Assembly: GCF_016458275.1 (NCBI RefSeq)
Contig: NZ_JAEMHM010000011.1
Coordinates: 62,001-126,000 of the forward strand
Direction: 5' to 3'
Source of the DNA: Geomesophilobacter sediminis
GTDB taxonomy: Bacteria; Desulfobacterota; Desulfuromonadia; Geobacterales; Geobacteraceae
Length of the DNA: 64,000 nt
A program made the position numbers and the translations under genes. Positions 8,300 through 16,635 of this stretch are shown here, one piece after another. The notes beneath the pieces are model-generated. The model was given only the letters and a program-made list of their open reading frames with translations. It did no database searches and was not told the DNA's origin. The first letter of the stretch is position 1; each line of letters opens with the position of its first letter.

Positions 8300-11200
8300 A
8301 TGGCCTTCAAGCGGCTACGCGCCTGGATATTGCCCGTCATCATGCTCACCGTCTCGCTCGCGGTCATCGGGGTGAGCCTGGGCATCAAGCTCCTGGATCT
8401 CGACACCTACAAGGAGCAGATCATCGCCGGGGTGCGTGCCTCCCTGAACCGGGAGCTGCGCTACGAAAGCGGCGAGTTCTCGCTGCGCCCCGGCCCCGGG
8501 TTCACCTTCACCGGGGTCCGGATCAAGGAAAAGGACGGCGTCGGCGAATTTGTCCGGGCCGACCGCCTCACCATCGGCGTCGCCCTCTGGCCGCTGCTGC
8601 AGAAAAGGATCGTCCTGAACTACGTCGAGCTGGACCACCCGGTTCTCAACCTTTCCCGCGACGAGCACGGCGTGCTGAACGTCAATGACCTGCTGGAGCA
8701 AAAAGGGGGCGAGACCCGGATCGAAGGGATCAAGCTGAAACAGGCGACGGTGAATTTCACCGACCGGGCCGTCGCGCAAACTCCCGTCATTACCGGACTT
8801 ACCGGCACCGATCTCGCCATGACCGAGTTTCAGCGCGGCAAGGAGTGCCACCTCAACCTCAAGGGCACCCTCAACGCCGGAGGGCGCCAGGCCCCCGTCT
8901 CGATCGGCACCACGTTCAAGATCGCGCCCCGGGGGGTCAAGTTCACCGAAAGCTTCTTCAACGGCAAGGTCCAGACCGGCGCGGTGAACGCCACCCACTT
9001 CCTTCCTTACTACGGGAAGTACCTCCCCTTCCGCTACTTCGGCGGCGACGTCGCGACCGACTTCGTTTTCCGGGGCAAGCTCAACGACTTCAAAAGCAAA
9101 GGGTCCTTCCAGGTCACCCGGCTCTATCTCGACTATCCGAAGGTGTTCCACGCCGTACTCGCCCCGCGCCTGGTCAAGGGGTCGTGCGAACTGGAACTCA
9201 CCCCGCGCCAGCTCAACATCTCCAACATCAAGGCGAACGTCGACGGGCTCGGCGTCGCCGGCACCTGCCGGCTGGTCGATCTCTACAGCAGGGATATCCG
9301 GATCGTTGCCCGGGCCTCCACCACCAGCTTCAACCTCCAGGAGTTCCGGCAGTACATCCCGTACGGCATCATCGTCAAGGACACCGCCGACTTCATCGAG
9401 CAGAAGCTGCGCGGCGGCATCTACAAGCTTGACGACGCCCGCCTCGACGGGAGGGTGAGCCAGATCCTCCACATGGAGCGGGGCCGGAACTACAACGTCC
9501 TTACCGCCCTGGCCCACGTGCAGGACGGTCTCATCACCTACGGCGGCGGAATCCCCACCTTCAACGCGATCAAGGGTGAGCTGGAGCTGGCCGGAAAGGA
9601 CTTCAACCTGAAGGGGATGAGCGGCCGTTTCGGCAGTTCGCCCTTCACCCTGAACGGGAGCCTCGCCGACTTCCCCCTCGACACGCCGACCCTCTATCCC
9701 TTCGTGATGAACATCCATCCCCGCCAGCCGGAACTCGCCTGGCTTTTGGGAGCCGGCAAGGGGGAGAGACTCGCCATCACCGACAACTCCCAGCTCAAAC
9801 TGACCGGCAGCGGCAGCACCCGGCTCTTCAACCTCAAGGGGGATTGGGACCTCACCCCCGCCGCCTACCAGTTCCGCGGCGCGCTGGCCAAGCCCGCCGG
9901 CCGCGCCAACAGCGCCACCTTCCAGATGAGCTTCTCCGCGAAGGAGTTCATCCTGAACGCGCTGAACTTCCGACTGGCCCCCTTGGACCTCGCCGCCTCG
10001 GCCCGCTACCGCTACGGCGGCGGCCTGGCTCTGGAGATCAGGACCAACAACTTTGCCGTCGGGGAAGTCGCGCCGCTGGCCCCGCAACTGGCCAAGTACC
10101 ACCCGGCCGGGAAGGTTCAGGCGACCCTGCACGGCAGGGGGAAAGGCCTCGATACCCTGGGGTGGGACGGCGAGCTGGCCCTGGCCGGGGTTTCCCTCAA
10201 GCCGAGCGAGAAGATGAAGCCCTTGACCGCCCTCACCGGGAACCTCCGGTTCGGACCCGATTCGGCGGAGAGCTCCCAGCTTTCCGGACGGATCGGAAAC
10301 TCCACCTTCCACGGCAAGGGCAGCGTCACCGGATTCAAGGCACCGGCGCTGGCACTCAACTTCACCTCGCCGTCGATCGACCTCTCCGACCTCGGGATGG
10401 GAAATCCCCAGCAGCCGGTCCGGGCCGAACGGGTCTCCGGAAACGTGACCTACCGGGACAACAACCTGCAGATCGCCTACCTGGGGTGCCAGCTCGGGCA
10501 TTCCCTGCTCGCGCTGAAGGGATCGGTCCAGGACCTGGACCACCCGCGTCTCGACCTCCAGGTCAACGCACCGCACCTGGAACTGGAAGACCTGAGCGCG
10601 CTGAACCGGATCTCTTCCGGCAAAGGGGGGGCGCCCATCGTCCTCAAGGCGAGCGTCGCGGCCGTCGAGGGGAAGGGGCACGACATCCCGTTCAAACGGC
10701 TGCGCTGCACCGTGCTCCAGGAGGACGGCATCCTCTACCTGCAGGGGGTGGAAGCGGGCACGCTGGACGGGGAGCTGACCGGCAAGGTCCGCCTCGATCC
10801 CGGCCCCGCCGGCCAGGCGCGCTACCAGGTCTCCTTTGCCCTGCAGCGAGCTTCGGCAGAGAAGCTGCTCCATGCGCTCGGGGTGAAAAAGCAGGAGCTG
10901 ACCGGCAAGGTCTCGGTAAGCGGCGAACTGACCGCGAAAGGGGAAAGCTCGGCGGAGCTGCGCAAAACCGCCCTGGGATCGATTTCGATCCGGGCCGAGC
11001 ACGGCACGATGCGGCGCTTCTCGGTCCTGTCCAAGGTCTTTTCCATCCTCAACGTGTCGCAGCTTTTGAAGTTTCACCTCCCGGACATGGTCTCCGGCGG
11101 GATGCCCTACAAGAAGATCACCGGCGACATTGCCATCCGCGACGGCGTCGCCTCGACCACCAACCTCTTCGTCGACTCCGAAGCGATCAACATCTCCACC

Positions 11201-11494
11201 GTCGGCAAGATCGACCTGGTGCGCAACGAGCTCGACCTGACCATCGGGGTGCAGCCGCTGCAGACCGTGGACAAGGTGGTGAGCAAGATCCCGATCGTGG
11301 GATGGATCCTCACCGGGAAGGACAAGTCGCTGGTGACCACCTATTTCGAGGCGAAGGGGCCGGTGGAAGATCCCAAGGTCACCGCCGTGCCGGTAAAGTC
11401 GCTGGCGAAGGGGGTCTTCAACATCTTCAAACGGGTGTTCGAGCTCCCGGCCCGACTGATCACCGACACGGGCGAGGTAGTGATCGGCAAATGA
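8300..11494 (+). CDS. AsmA-like (YhdP/TamB-type) envelope protein
   Basis: This 1064-residue protein has a single N-terminal membrane anchor (LPVIMLTVSLAVIGVSLG, residues 11-28), the AsmA-typical LLDLDTYKEQI and a long beta-rich body. The C-terminal region (about 900-1040) has the pattern GSISIRAEHGTMRRFSVLSK, KITGDIAIRDG and LVRNELDLTIGVQPLQTVDK that is typical of AsmA/DUF3971-type domains. Large AsmA-like proteins span the periplasm and are implicated in phospholipid transfer to the outer membrane. It follows the kinase gene after a repeat array, and whether the two are co-transcribed is unknown. Confidence 0.85.
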   Translation: MAFKRLRAWILPVIMLTVSLAVIGVSLGIKLLDLDTYKEQIIAGVRASLNRELRYESGEFSLRPGPGFTFTGVRIKEKDGVGEFVRADRLTIGVALWPLLQKRIVLNYVELDHPVLNLSRDEHGVLNVNDLLEQKGGETRIEGIKLKQATVNFTDRAVAQTPVITGLTGTDLAMTEFQRGKECHLNLKGTLNAGGRQAPVSIGTTFKIAPRGVKFTESFFNGKVQTGAVNATHFLPYYGKYLPFRYFGGDVATDFVFRGKLNDFKSKGSFQVTRLYLDYPKVFHAVLAPRLVKGSCELELTPRQLNISNIKANVDGLGVAGTCRLVDLYSRDIRIVARASTTSFNLQEFRQYIPYGIIVKDTADFIEQKLRGGIYKLDDARLDGRVSQILHMERGRNYNVLTALAHVQDGLITYGGGIPTFNAIKGELELAGKDFNLKGMSGRFGSSPFTLNGSLADFPLDTPTLYPFVMNIHPRQPELAWLLGAGKGERLAITDNSQLKLTGSGSTRLFNLKGDWDLTPAAYQFRGALAKPAGRANSATFQMSFSAKEFILNALNFRLAPLDLAASARYRYGGGLALEIRTNNFAVGEVAPLAPQLAKYHPAGKVQATLHGRGKGLDTLGWDGELALAGVSLKPSEKMKPLTALTGNLRFGPDSAESSQLSGRIGNSTFHGKGSVTGFKAPALALNFTSPSIDLSDLGMGNPQQPVRAERVSGNVTYRDNNLQIAYLGCQLGHSLLALKGSVQDLDHPRLDLQVNAPHLELEDLSALNRISSGKGGAPIVLKASVAAVEGKGHDIPFKRLRCTVLQEDGILYLQGVEAGTLDGELTGKVRLDPGPAGQARYQVSFALQRASAEKLLHALGVKKQELTGKVSVSGELTAKGESSAELRKTALGSISIRAEHGTMRRFSVLSKVFSILNVSQLLKFHLPDMVSGGMPYKKITGDIAIRDGVASTTNLFVDSEAINISTVGKIDLVRNELDLTIGVQPLQTVDKVVSKIPIVGWILTGKDKSLVTTYFEAKGPVEDPKVTAVPVKSLAKGVFNIFKRVFELPARLITDTGEVVIGK

Positions 11495-11586
11495 GGAAAG
11501 TTAGGAATTTTTTTTGTTGTGCTGTTATCGACGATTGTGCTATTTTGCCGACTGTTGTTCGGAATTCACCTAACTGGAGGAATACT

Positions 11587-12000
11587 GTGAAGAAAGTACT
11601 GGTAATGTTGGCAATTGTTGCTGTGGCAGCTGCCGGCTGCAAGAAGAAGGAAGAAGCACCCAAGGCTGCAGCTCCGGAGGCGGCACCCGCCGCAGGGCAG
11701 ATGCCTGCAGCTGCACCTGGTGGTGGGGATCCCCATGCTGGCCTGAAAGCCCAGGAAATCAAACCGGGCAGCGGCCACAAAGGCAAAGTCCTCGAGACCA
11801 TGGATTCCGCCGGTTACACCTACGTGCTGGTTGACGAAAACGGGCAGAAAGTCTGGGTTGCCGTCATGCAGACCAAGGTCAAGCAGGGCGACACCGTCGA
11901 GTTCCCGGACTCCCCGCCGATGATCAACTTCCAGAGCAAGACCCTGAAGCGTACCTTCGACAAGATCATCTTCGCTCCGGGCCTCGCAGTGAACAAATAA
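11587..12000 (+). CDS. Small lipoprotein with NrfJ-like domain
   Basis: This 137-residue protein starts at a GTG preceded by a strong GGAGG (11577-11581). It has a lipobox (VAAAGC, Cys19), an Ala/Pro-rich linker and a compact beta-rich domain with the pattern GKVLETMDSAGYTYVLV, VWVAVMQTKVKQGDTV. This repeated GYTY...W.A...V..GD.V layout is common in short Geobacter proteins annotated as NrfJ-related or DNA-binding. An OB/SH3-like exported domain is more consistent with the lipobox. The function is unknown. The gap 11495-11586 is A/T-rich and probably carries its promoter. A strong terminator follows. Confidence 0.82.
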   Translation: MKKVLVMLAIVAVAAAGCKKKEEAPKAAAPEAAPAAGQMPAAAPGGGDPHAGLKAQEIKPGSGHKGKVLETMDSAGYTYVLVDENGQKVWVAVMQTKVKQGDTVEFPDSPPMINFQSKTLKRTFDKIIFAPGLAVNK

Positions 12001-12021
12001 GCAGCACTCCGGTATAACGAC

Positions 12022-12060
12022 AAAGAGGGGAGCAGCCAGCGGCGGCTCCCCTCTTTGCTT
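12022..12060 (+). terminator. Rho-independent terminator
   Basis: The perfect 12-bp arms AAAGAGGGGAGC (12022-12033) and GCTCCCCTCTTT (12045-12056) are followed by a short T-rich tail. It ends the lipoprotein transcript. The A-rich left side could also serve the convergent minus-strand gene. Confidence 0.92.
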
Positions 12061-12067
12061 TTCTCCC

Positions 12068-13762
12068 CTACGTTCTCCGCCCCCGCGGCGGGCCACTGCC
12101 CGGCCCGAGCGCCGCGAGTCCTTCCTGCGCCGCCGCATCGGCGGGATCAAGTTCCAGCGCCTTCTCGTAGGAGCTGCGCGCCCCGGCGCGGTCCCCGCTC
12201 ATCAGGGCCAACTCCCCCAGGGCGAGCCAGGCGGGCAGATGCTGCGGCACCAGCCGCGCGAGTTCCAGGTATGCCTTCTTCGCCTGGCCCACCATCCCAA
12301 GCCGCGCCGCGAGCCCCGCATACAACAGGTGCCCCCAGGGGTGGTCCGGCTCCCGCCGCATCATCTCCCGGTACACCTTGAGCGCCTCCTCGTATGCCTC
12401 CTCGCCCTCCAGGGTCTCGCCCCAGAGCATCTCGGTCACCGGGGCATAGCCGACCAGGGCCCGCTGGCGCTGGAAATCCTCCCGGGTGTAGCGCCCCCGT
12501 TCCCCGGCGCGGCGCAGCCCGGCCAACAGGGACTTGCGCGCCTTTTCCACGAAGGGATCGTGACGGACCAGGAAACCTTCCCCATCGGCACGGGCGAAAA
12601 GGGACGCATCCACCTCACCCCGGCCGGCAGCATCGGCGAACAGCCTGGTCCCGGGATAGTAGACGAGCGGCGAAACCTGGCCGTCGTGGGCCCGCATCTT
12701 TTCCACCAGGGCAAGCGTCTCCTTGAGCTGCGGCTCCCCTTCCCCCTCGATCCCGGTGATCAGGTAGACCGAGAGATTGATCCCCACCCGCCGCACCGCG
12801 GCGGCGGCCTTTTCCACCTGGGGGACCGTGATCCGCTTGCCGAGCGCCTTCAGCAGCTCCGGCGAGCCGGATTCGACGCCGAACTGGATGCATTCGCACC
12901 CCGCGCGCTTCATGGCGATGAGCATCTCCTCGTCGACCGCGTTGACCCGGGACTGGCAGTTCCAGAAGATGCCGACCCGCTCTTCACCGAGGAGCCGGCA
13001 GAACTCCAGCACCCGCTCGCGGTTGGCGGTAAAGGTATCGTCCCGGAACGAGAAGTAGACCAGGCCGTAGCGCTCCCGCAGGTAACGGATCTCGTCCACG
13101 ATGGCCCGGGGCGACCGGAAACGGAGGCTCCTCCCCCAGAACAGCGGGGACGAGCAGAAATGACAGGAGGCCGGGCAGCCGCGCGAGGTGATCACGAATT
13201 CGAGCTGGCGCCGGGGATCGACGTTGAAGCTCCGCTCAAGGTGCCGTGCCGGCATCGGAAGGAGGTCGAGTTTGGGAATGGGGAGGCGGTGGGCGGTAGC
13301 CACGATCTTGCCCCGGGAGCGGTAGGCGATCCCGGCGATGCCGGAGAGGTCGCCGCCTGAGACCAGGGGTTTCAGCAGTTCCGCGAAGGTCTCCTCCCCC
13401 TCGCCGAGCACGATGGCATCGACGAACGGGGCCCCCGCGAGGGTCTCCTTGCAGGTGTGGGTGGCATGGGGGCCGCCCAGGACCACGCGACAGCCGGCAT
13501 CGAGCTCCTTGGCGACCCGGGCCAGCTCCAGCGAATCGGCGCGGTTGTGGGTGAACTGGGAGATCCCGAGGACCTGGGGGCGCAGTTCCTTGAGGAGGGT
13601 GCGGACCCGCTTCCAGGGGACGCCGGAGAGGTTCGCCAGGGTGACCCGATGACCGAGGTTCGCAAGCACCGCGTTCAGGTAGAGAAGCCCCACCGGCAAA
13701 AGCGAGGTGAAGGGATCGCGCGCCCCTTCCGGGTGCGATCGGTAGGCCAATAGTATGTTCAT
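12068..13762 (-). CDS. B12-binding radical SAM protein with C-terminal TPRs
   Basis: This 564-residue protein starts MNILLAYRS. It has an N-terminal cobalamin-binding Rossmann domain (about 1-150, GGPHATHTC region), a radical SAM core with the [4Fe-4S] motif in SRGCPASCHFCSS (CxxxCxxC), and a C-terminal tail of two to three TPRs (about 450-550, YEEALKVYREM, AGARSSYEKALELDP). Such enzymes often methylate unactivated carbons or modify lipids, but the substrate is unknown. The start is uncertain: an in-frame ATG at 13780 lies next to a GAGG, while the ATG at 13762 has no clear ribosome site but begins the conserved domain. Confidence 0.88.
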   Translation of the reverse strand: MNILLAYRSHPEGARDPFTSLLPVGLLYLNAVLANLGHRVTLANLSGVPWKRVRTLLKELRPQVLGISQFTHNRADSLELARVAKELDAGCRVVLGGPHATHTCKETLAGAPFVDAIVLGEGEETFAELLKPLVSGGDLSGIAGIAYRSRGKIVATAHRLPIPKLDLLPMPARHLERSFNVDPRRQLEFVITSRGCPASCHFCSSPLFWGRSLRFRSPRAIVDEIRYLRERYGLVYFSFRDDTFTANRERVLEFCRLLGEERVGIFWNCQSRVNAVDEEMLIAMKRAGCECIQFGVESGSPELLKALGKRITVPQVEKAAAAVRRVGINLSVYLITGIEGEGEPQLKETLALVEKMRAHDGQVSPLVYYPGTRLFADAAGRGEVDASLFARADGEGFLVRHDPFVEKARKSLLAGLRRAGERGRYTREDFQRQRALVGYAPVTEMLWGETLEGEEAYEEALKVYREMMRREPDHPWGHLLYAGLAARLGMVGQAKKAYLELARLVPQHLPAWLALGELALMSGDRAGARSSYEKALELDPADAAAQEGLAALGPGSGPPRGRRT

Positions 13763-13774
13763 GGCAGTTATGAA

Positions 13775-13822
13775 CCCCATCCTCAACTTCCCCTCTCCTG
13801 GAAGGAGAAGGACGTTGAGGTC
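13775..13822. repeat. Dispersed CCATCCTCA...GGACGTTG palindromic repeat
   Basis: CCCATCCTCAACTTCCCCT and GGAAGGAGAAGGACGTTGAG form an imperfect palindrome. A close relative lies at 33389-33432. It sits just upstream of, and partly within, the possible N-terminal extension of the radical SAM gene. Confidence 0.55.
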
Positions 13823-13882
13823 AAACGGTACGGGACGCAAACCCTCCGCGTTGGCTCGCGGTCACCGGCCGTTCGAGCACAC

Positions 13883-13913
13883 AAAAAAATCCGGCCCCTG
13901 GTTGGGGCCGGAT
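13883..13913 (-). terminator. Rho-independent terminator of the LysM-NlpC gene
   Basis: A perfect 10-bp stem (13889-13898 with 13904-13913) closes a 5-base loop. On the minus strand it is followed by seven T (13883-13889). Confidence 0.93.
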
Positions 13914-13939
13914 CGGTTGGTTCGGTACCTTAAAGCGGA

Positions 13940-14971
13940 TCAGTTGCTCGTCAACCCGAGGGTGTCGTTGGCGAAGGTGTCGTCGGCAAGCTCCTCGTCG
14001 ACGCCGATGATCAGGTCGTCGAGCTTGAAGACTTCAGGGTTCACCTTGGTGATCCGTTTCGCCCCCAGGTAGCGGGAGCGGTAGTAGGCAGTGTTCATCG
14101 GCGAAATCACCACGCGGTGGTCGCGGGACGAGGCGTGGATCATCTTGTTGTTGCCGAGGTAGATCCCGACGTGGGAAGCGTACGATGCGTAGGTGCTGAA
14201 GAAGATCAGGTCCCCCTTCTGCAGGTCACCCGGCGCTACGCTCCGCCCCACTTCGAACTGCTCGCGCGCGGTCCGCGGCAGGGAAACTTCCAGTTCGCGG
14301 AATACCTTCTGGACGAAGCCGGAGCAGTCGATGCCGCCGCTCTTGGAGGTGCCACCGAAGCGGTAGCGGGTTCCCAGGAAACCGTAGGCCGATTTCTTGA
14401 GCTCCTTGATGCCGTCGACTTTGAGCTCGCCGCTCTTTTTCAGGTCGACATTCTGCTGGGGCTCGTTCTCGGTGAGCTCCTGCAGGCTCTGCTCGTAATC
14501 CTTCTCGTTGTAAAGATCGCCATGACGCAGCTGCAGTTTCGCCTTGGCGTAACGCGGCTTCGCCTCCTCGGCGGGAGCTTGTTTCTCTTCCCTGAGTGCC
14601 AGGACCTTCCCTGCCTTCACCTTACCCGAATGCAGCCCGTTCAGCCTCTTGAGTTCTGCGATGGACACGCCGGTCTTCTTCGCGATCTTCGCCAGCGACT
14701 CGGTTTTCTTCACCTTGTAGACCGATGCATTGGCGGCGCTGGAGCCGGCAGCAACGGTACGGGGCGGGATAACGAGAACGTCTTTGGGCTTGATCTTGTC
14801 CCCGACGAGGTTGTTTGCTGATTTCAGCTCCTCCGGGGTGACGTGGTACTTCTTGGCGAGGCTATAAAGAGTTTCGTTCTTTTTGACGCGATGGGTCTTA
14901 GCTGCGTGGGCAAGAGAAGGGACGATCAAGATGAATACGCATAATGTGAACAGCCTTAGGCGTTTTACCAT
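13940..14971 (-). CDS. LysM-NlpC/P60 cell-wall endopeptidase
   Basis: This 343-residue exported protein has a signal peptide (residues 1-23, ending AHA), two LysM peptidoglycan-binding domains (about 25-70 and 83-127, each of the VKKxETLxxLAKK form), a linker, and an NlpC/P60 domain (about 190-310) with catalytic Cys in GGIDCSGFV and His in ASHVGIYLG. It is predicted to cleave stem peptides in the periplasm. AGGAGGG precedes the ATG. It lies directly downstream of the diadenylate cyclase gene on the same strand. c-di-AMP controls such hydrolases in other phyla, but a link here is only suggested by position. Confidence 0.93.
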   Translation of the reverse strand: MVKRLRLFTLCVFILIVPSLAHAAKTHRVKKNETLYSLAKKYHVTPEELKSANNLVGDKIKPKDVLVIPPRTVAAGSSAANASVYKVKKTESLAKIAKKTGVSIAELKRLNGLHSGKVKAGKVLALREEKQAPAEEAKPRYAKAKLQLRHGDLYNEKDYEQSLQELTENEPQQNVDLKKSGELKVDGIKELKKSAYGFLGTRYRFGGTSKSGGIDCSGFVQKVFRELEVSLPRTAREQFEVGRSVAPGDLQKGDLIFFSTYASYASHVGIYLGNNKMIHASSRDHRVVISPMNTAYYRSRYLGAKRITKVNPEVFKLDDLIIGVDEELADDTFANDTLGLTSN

Positions 14972-15006
14972 GAGCCCTCCTATGTTTTAGAAAAAAACGA
15001 GGTTGT

Positions 15007-15035
15007 TTTATATAACAGATTCCTCGTTTCGTCAA
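15007..15035 (-). promoter_or_regulatory. Sigma-70-type promoter of the LysM-NlpC gene with dyad
   Basis: On the minus strand, TTGACG (15030-15035) is separated by 17 bases from TATAAA (15007-15012), about 36 bases before the coding start. An 8-bp inverted repeat, AAACGAGG/CCTCGTTT (14995-15002 and 15022-15029), brackets the -10 region and could be an operator. Confidence 0.7.
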
Positions 15036-15215
15036 CCCAAATGCCGGAATATCGACACCGGGGAGACCGGATCGGCTGCGTTTGGCGCCTGGTGGGGAGG
15101 GGAAAGGGGGGCGGTTTTAGTCTTGATCTCCCCCGACAGCAGAAGTGAAACAAGCCACCGGTGCGCCGGCACAACCACGCAGGATCATTAGCAAATCAAC
15201 ATCACTCCTGCGCCG

Positions 15216-15296
15216 AAAAATCTGCCGAAAAGTCTCATGAGAGACGTTAAGTTGTATACAATAGCAGCTTATCGGCAGATTTTTCAAGTACTTGAG
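15216..15296. repeat. Nested palindrome cluster between cdaA and LysM-NlpC genes
   Basis: Perfect 13-bp arms at 15216-15228 and 15272-15284 (AAAAATCTGCCGA and its complement) enclose two smaller dyads: GTCTC/GAGAC (15232-15245) and TTGTATACAA (15252-15261). A further 12-bp palindrome, TCAAGTACTTGA, sits at 15284-15295, next to the cdaA stop. No open frame is evident. It may act as a terminator for cdaA, a structured RNA or an operator cluster. The remainder of 15036-15215 shows nothing I recognise. Confidence 0.75.
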
Positions 15297-15303
15297 AAAA
15301 AAC

Positions 15304-16476
15304 TTACCGCCCAGCCGGTCCGGGTGTTTTACGCGCCTTGCGTTCCGCCACCACCCGGACCGTCCAATGGTCCATCCCGGCCACCACGACCCCCGGCGGA
15401 AGCCGGACGTCTTCCTTGCGGATGGCCACACTGTTGGCCCCCTCGTGGATCTTGGAAAGGTCGAGATCGACCAGCACGTCGAGGTCTTTGGGAGACGAGA
15501 CCAGGTTCGAGTAGGTCTTGAGCTGCAGATCGATCTCGTCGGGTGAACTCCGGGTGAGCAGGAGGCTGTCCGGGAGGTTGTGGAACCTGATCGGCGCGGT
15601 CACGGTCAGGATCTCGCCCTGACGCAGCGTCACCAACAGCCAGCAGGCGACCACCAGGACGAAGACCACCAATTTGGGCCAGAAGTTACTGAGCAGACGG
15701 GAGGTGAGGCTCGGCCGGTTGGCCTCCCGCTCCAGCGGAGCCAGCAGGGCGTTGAGCTTTTCGTGCAGCTCCGCCGGGGAACCGACCCTTTCCAGCTCGC
15801 CTCCGACCGAAAGCGAGACCTCGCCCCGCTCCTCGGAAACGATGACCACCGCGGCGTCGGAACGCTCGGTGAGCCCCAGGCCGGCACGGTGCCGGGTGCC
15901 GAACTGCTGCGGCACATCCGGGTTCACCGAGAGGGGGAGATGCCCCGAGGCGAGGGAGACGCGCCCGTCCCGGATCAGGACCGCCCCGTCGTGCAGCGGC
16001 GAATTGACGTGGAAGATCGACTTGAGCAGTTCCCCGCTCACCACCGCATCGACCGGGACGCCGTGCAGCACGTATTCGTCGAGCACCTCCTCGCGCTGAA
16101 AGGCAACCAGGGCACCGGTGCGGGTTGAGGCCAGGGAGAAGATGGTCGAGGAGAATTCGAGGAGGTCGACGCGCACCCCTCCGTCCTCGCGGTCGAAGAA
16201 GTTGCGCAGAAGGCTCAGCCGGTAGAGGGCTTGGCGGATCTCGGTCTGGAATACCACGATGAGCAGGACCAGGAGCACGGTCCCGAGTTCCTGCAGGATC
16301 CAGCTGGTCATGAAAAGACCGAGGTTTTTGGTGACGATATAGACAAGCCCCAGGAGGAGCAGCCCCATCATGACCTGCAGCGCCCTGGTGTTTTTGAACC
16401 AGATGTAGAGCTGGTAGACCAGGACGGTCATGATCAGGATGTCCGCTATGTCCTGAGGCCGAAAATGCGGTAACAA
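15304..16476 (-). CDS. cdaA: Diadenylate cyclase (c-di-AMP synthase) fused to a YbbR domain
   Basis: This 390-residue protein makes c-di-AMP from two ATP at the inner membrane. Three N-terminal helices (about 11-80) precede a DAC domain (about 100-225) with both catalytic motifs intact: HDGAVLI and RHRAGLG. After a linker comes a fourth helix (KLVVFVLVVACWLLV, about 270-287) and one YbbR-like domain (about 290-380, ILTVTAPIRFHNLP, LDVLVDLDLS). In Firmicutes CdaA and the YbbR protein CdaR are separate genes, and here the two are one chain. The start is TTG, supported by AGGAGGG at 16484-16490 seven bases upstream. Confidence 0.93.
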   Translation of the reverse strand: MLPHFRPQDIADILIMTVLVYQLYIWFKNTRALQVMMGLLLLGLVYIVTKNLGLFMTSWILQELGTVLLVLLIVVFQTEIRQALYRLSLLRNFFDREDGGVRVDLLEFSSTIFSLASTRTGALVAFQREEVLDEYVLHGVPVDAVVSGELLKSIFHVNSPLHDGAVLIRDGRVSLASGHLPLSVNPDVPQQFGTRHRAGLGLTERSDAAVVIVSEERGEVSLSVGGELERVGSPAELHEKLNALLAPLEREANRPSLTSRLLSNFWPKLVVFVLVVACWLLVTLRQGEILTVTAPIRFHNLPDSLLLTRSSPDEIDLQLKTYSNLVSSPKDLDVLVDLDLSKIHEGANSVAIRKEDVRLPPGVVVAGMDHWTVRVVAERKARKTPGPAGR

Positions 16477-16635
16477 CGGGAATCCCTCCTGAATCCCGAT
16501 CCCGTGGGTACAGCTTCCGAGTTTTTACTGGCACAACTGCCGGCTTTTATGCTAAAAGTCAACCTTTGCGCCCCCGGGCTCCCGGGAAAGGGTTAAATTT
16601 TATAGCATTTCGGGCAGGAAAAAGGTAGGGAAAAA

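Noticed and set aside
14972-15240. ydaO (c-di-AMP) or GEMM (c-di-GMP) riboswitch before the LysM-NlpC gene
   Set aside because: I looked for their conserved core sequences on the minus strand and found none. A sigma-70 promoter lies only about 36 bases before the gene, leaving no room for a riboswitch.
16529-16545. Sigma-54 promoter before ubiE
   Set aside because: TGGCAC is present but the -12 TTGC element is missing at the required spacing.
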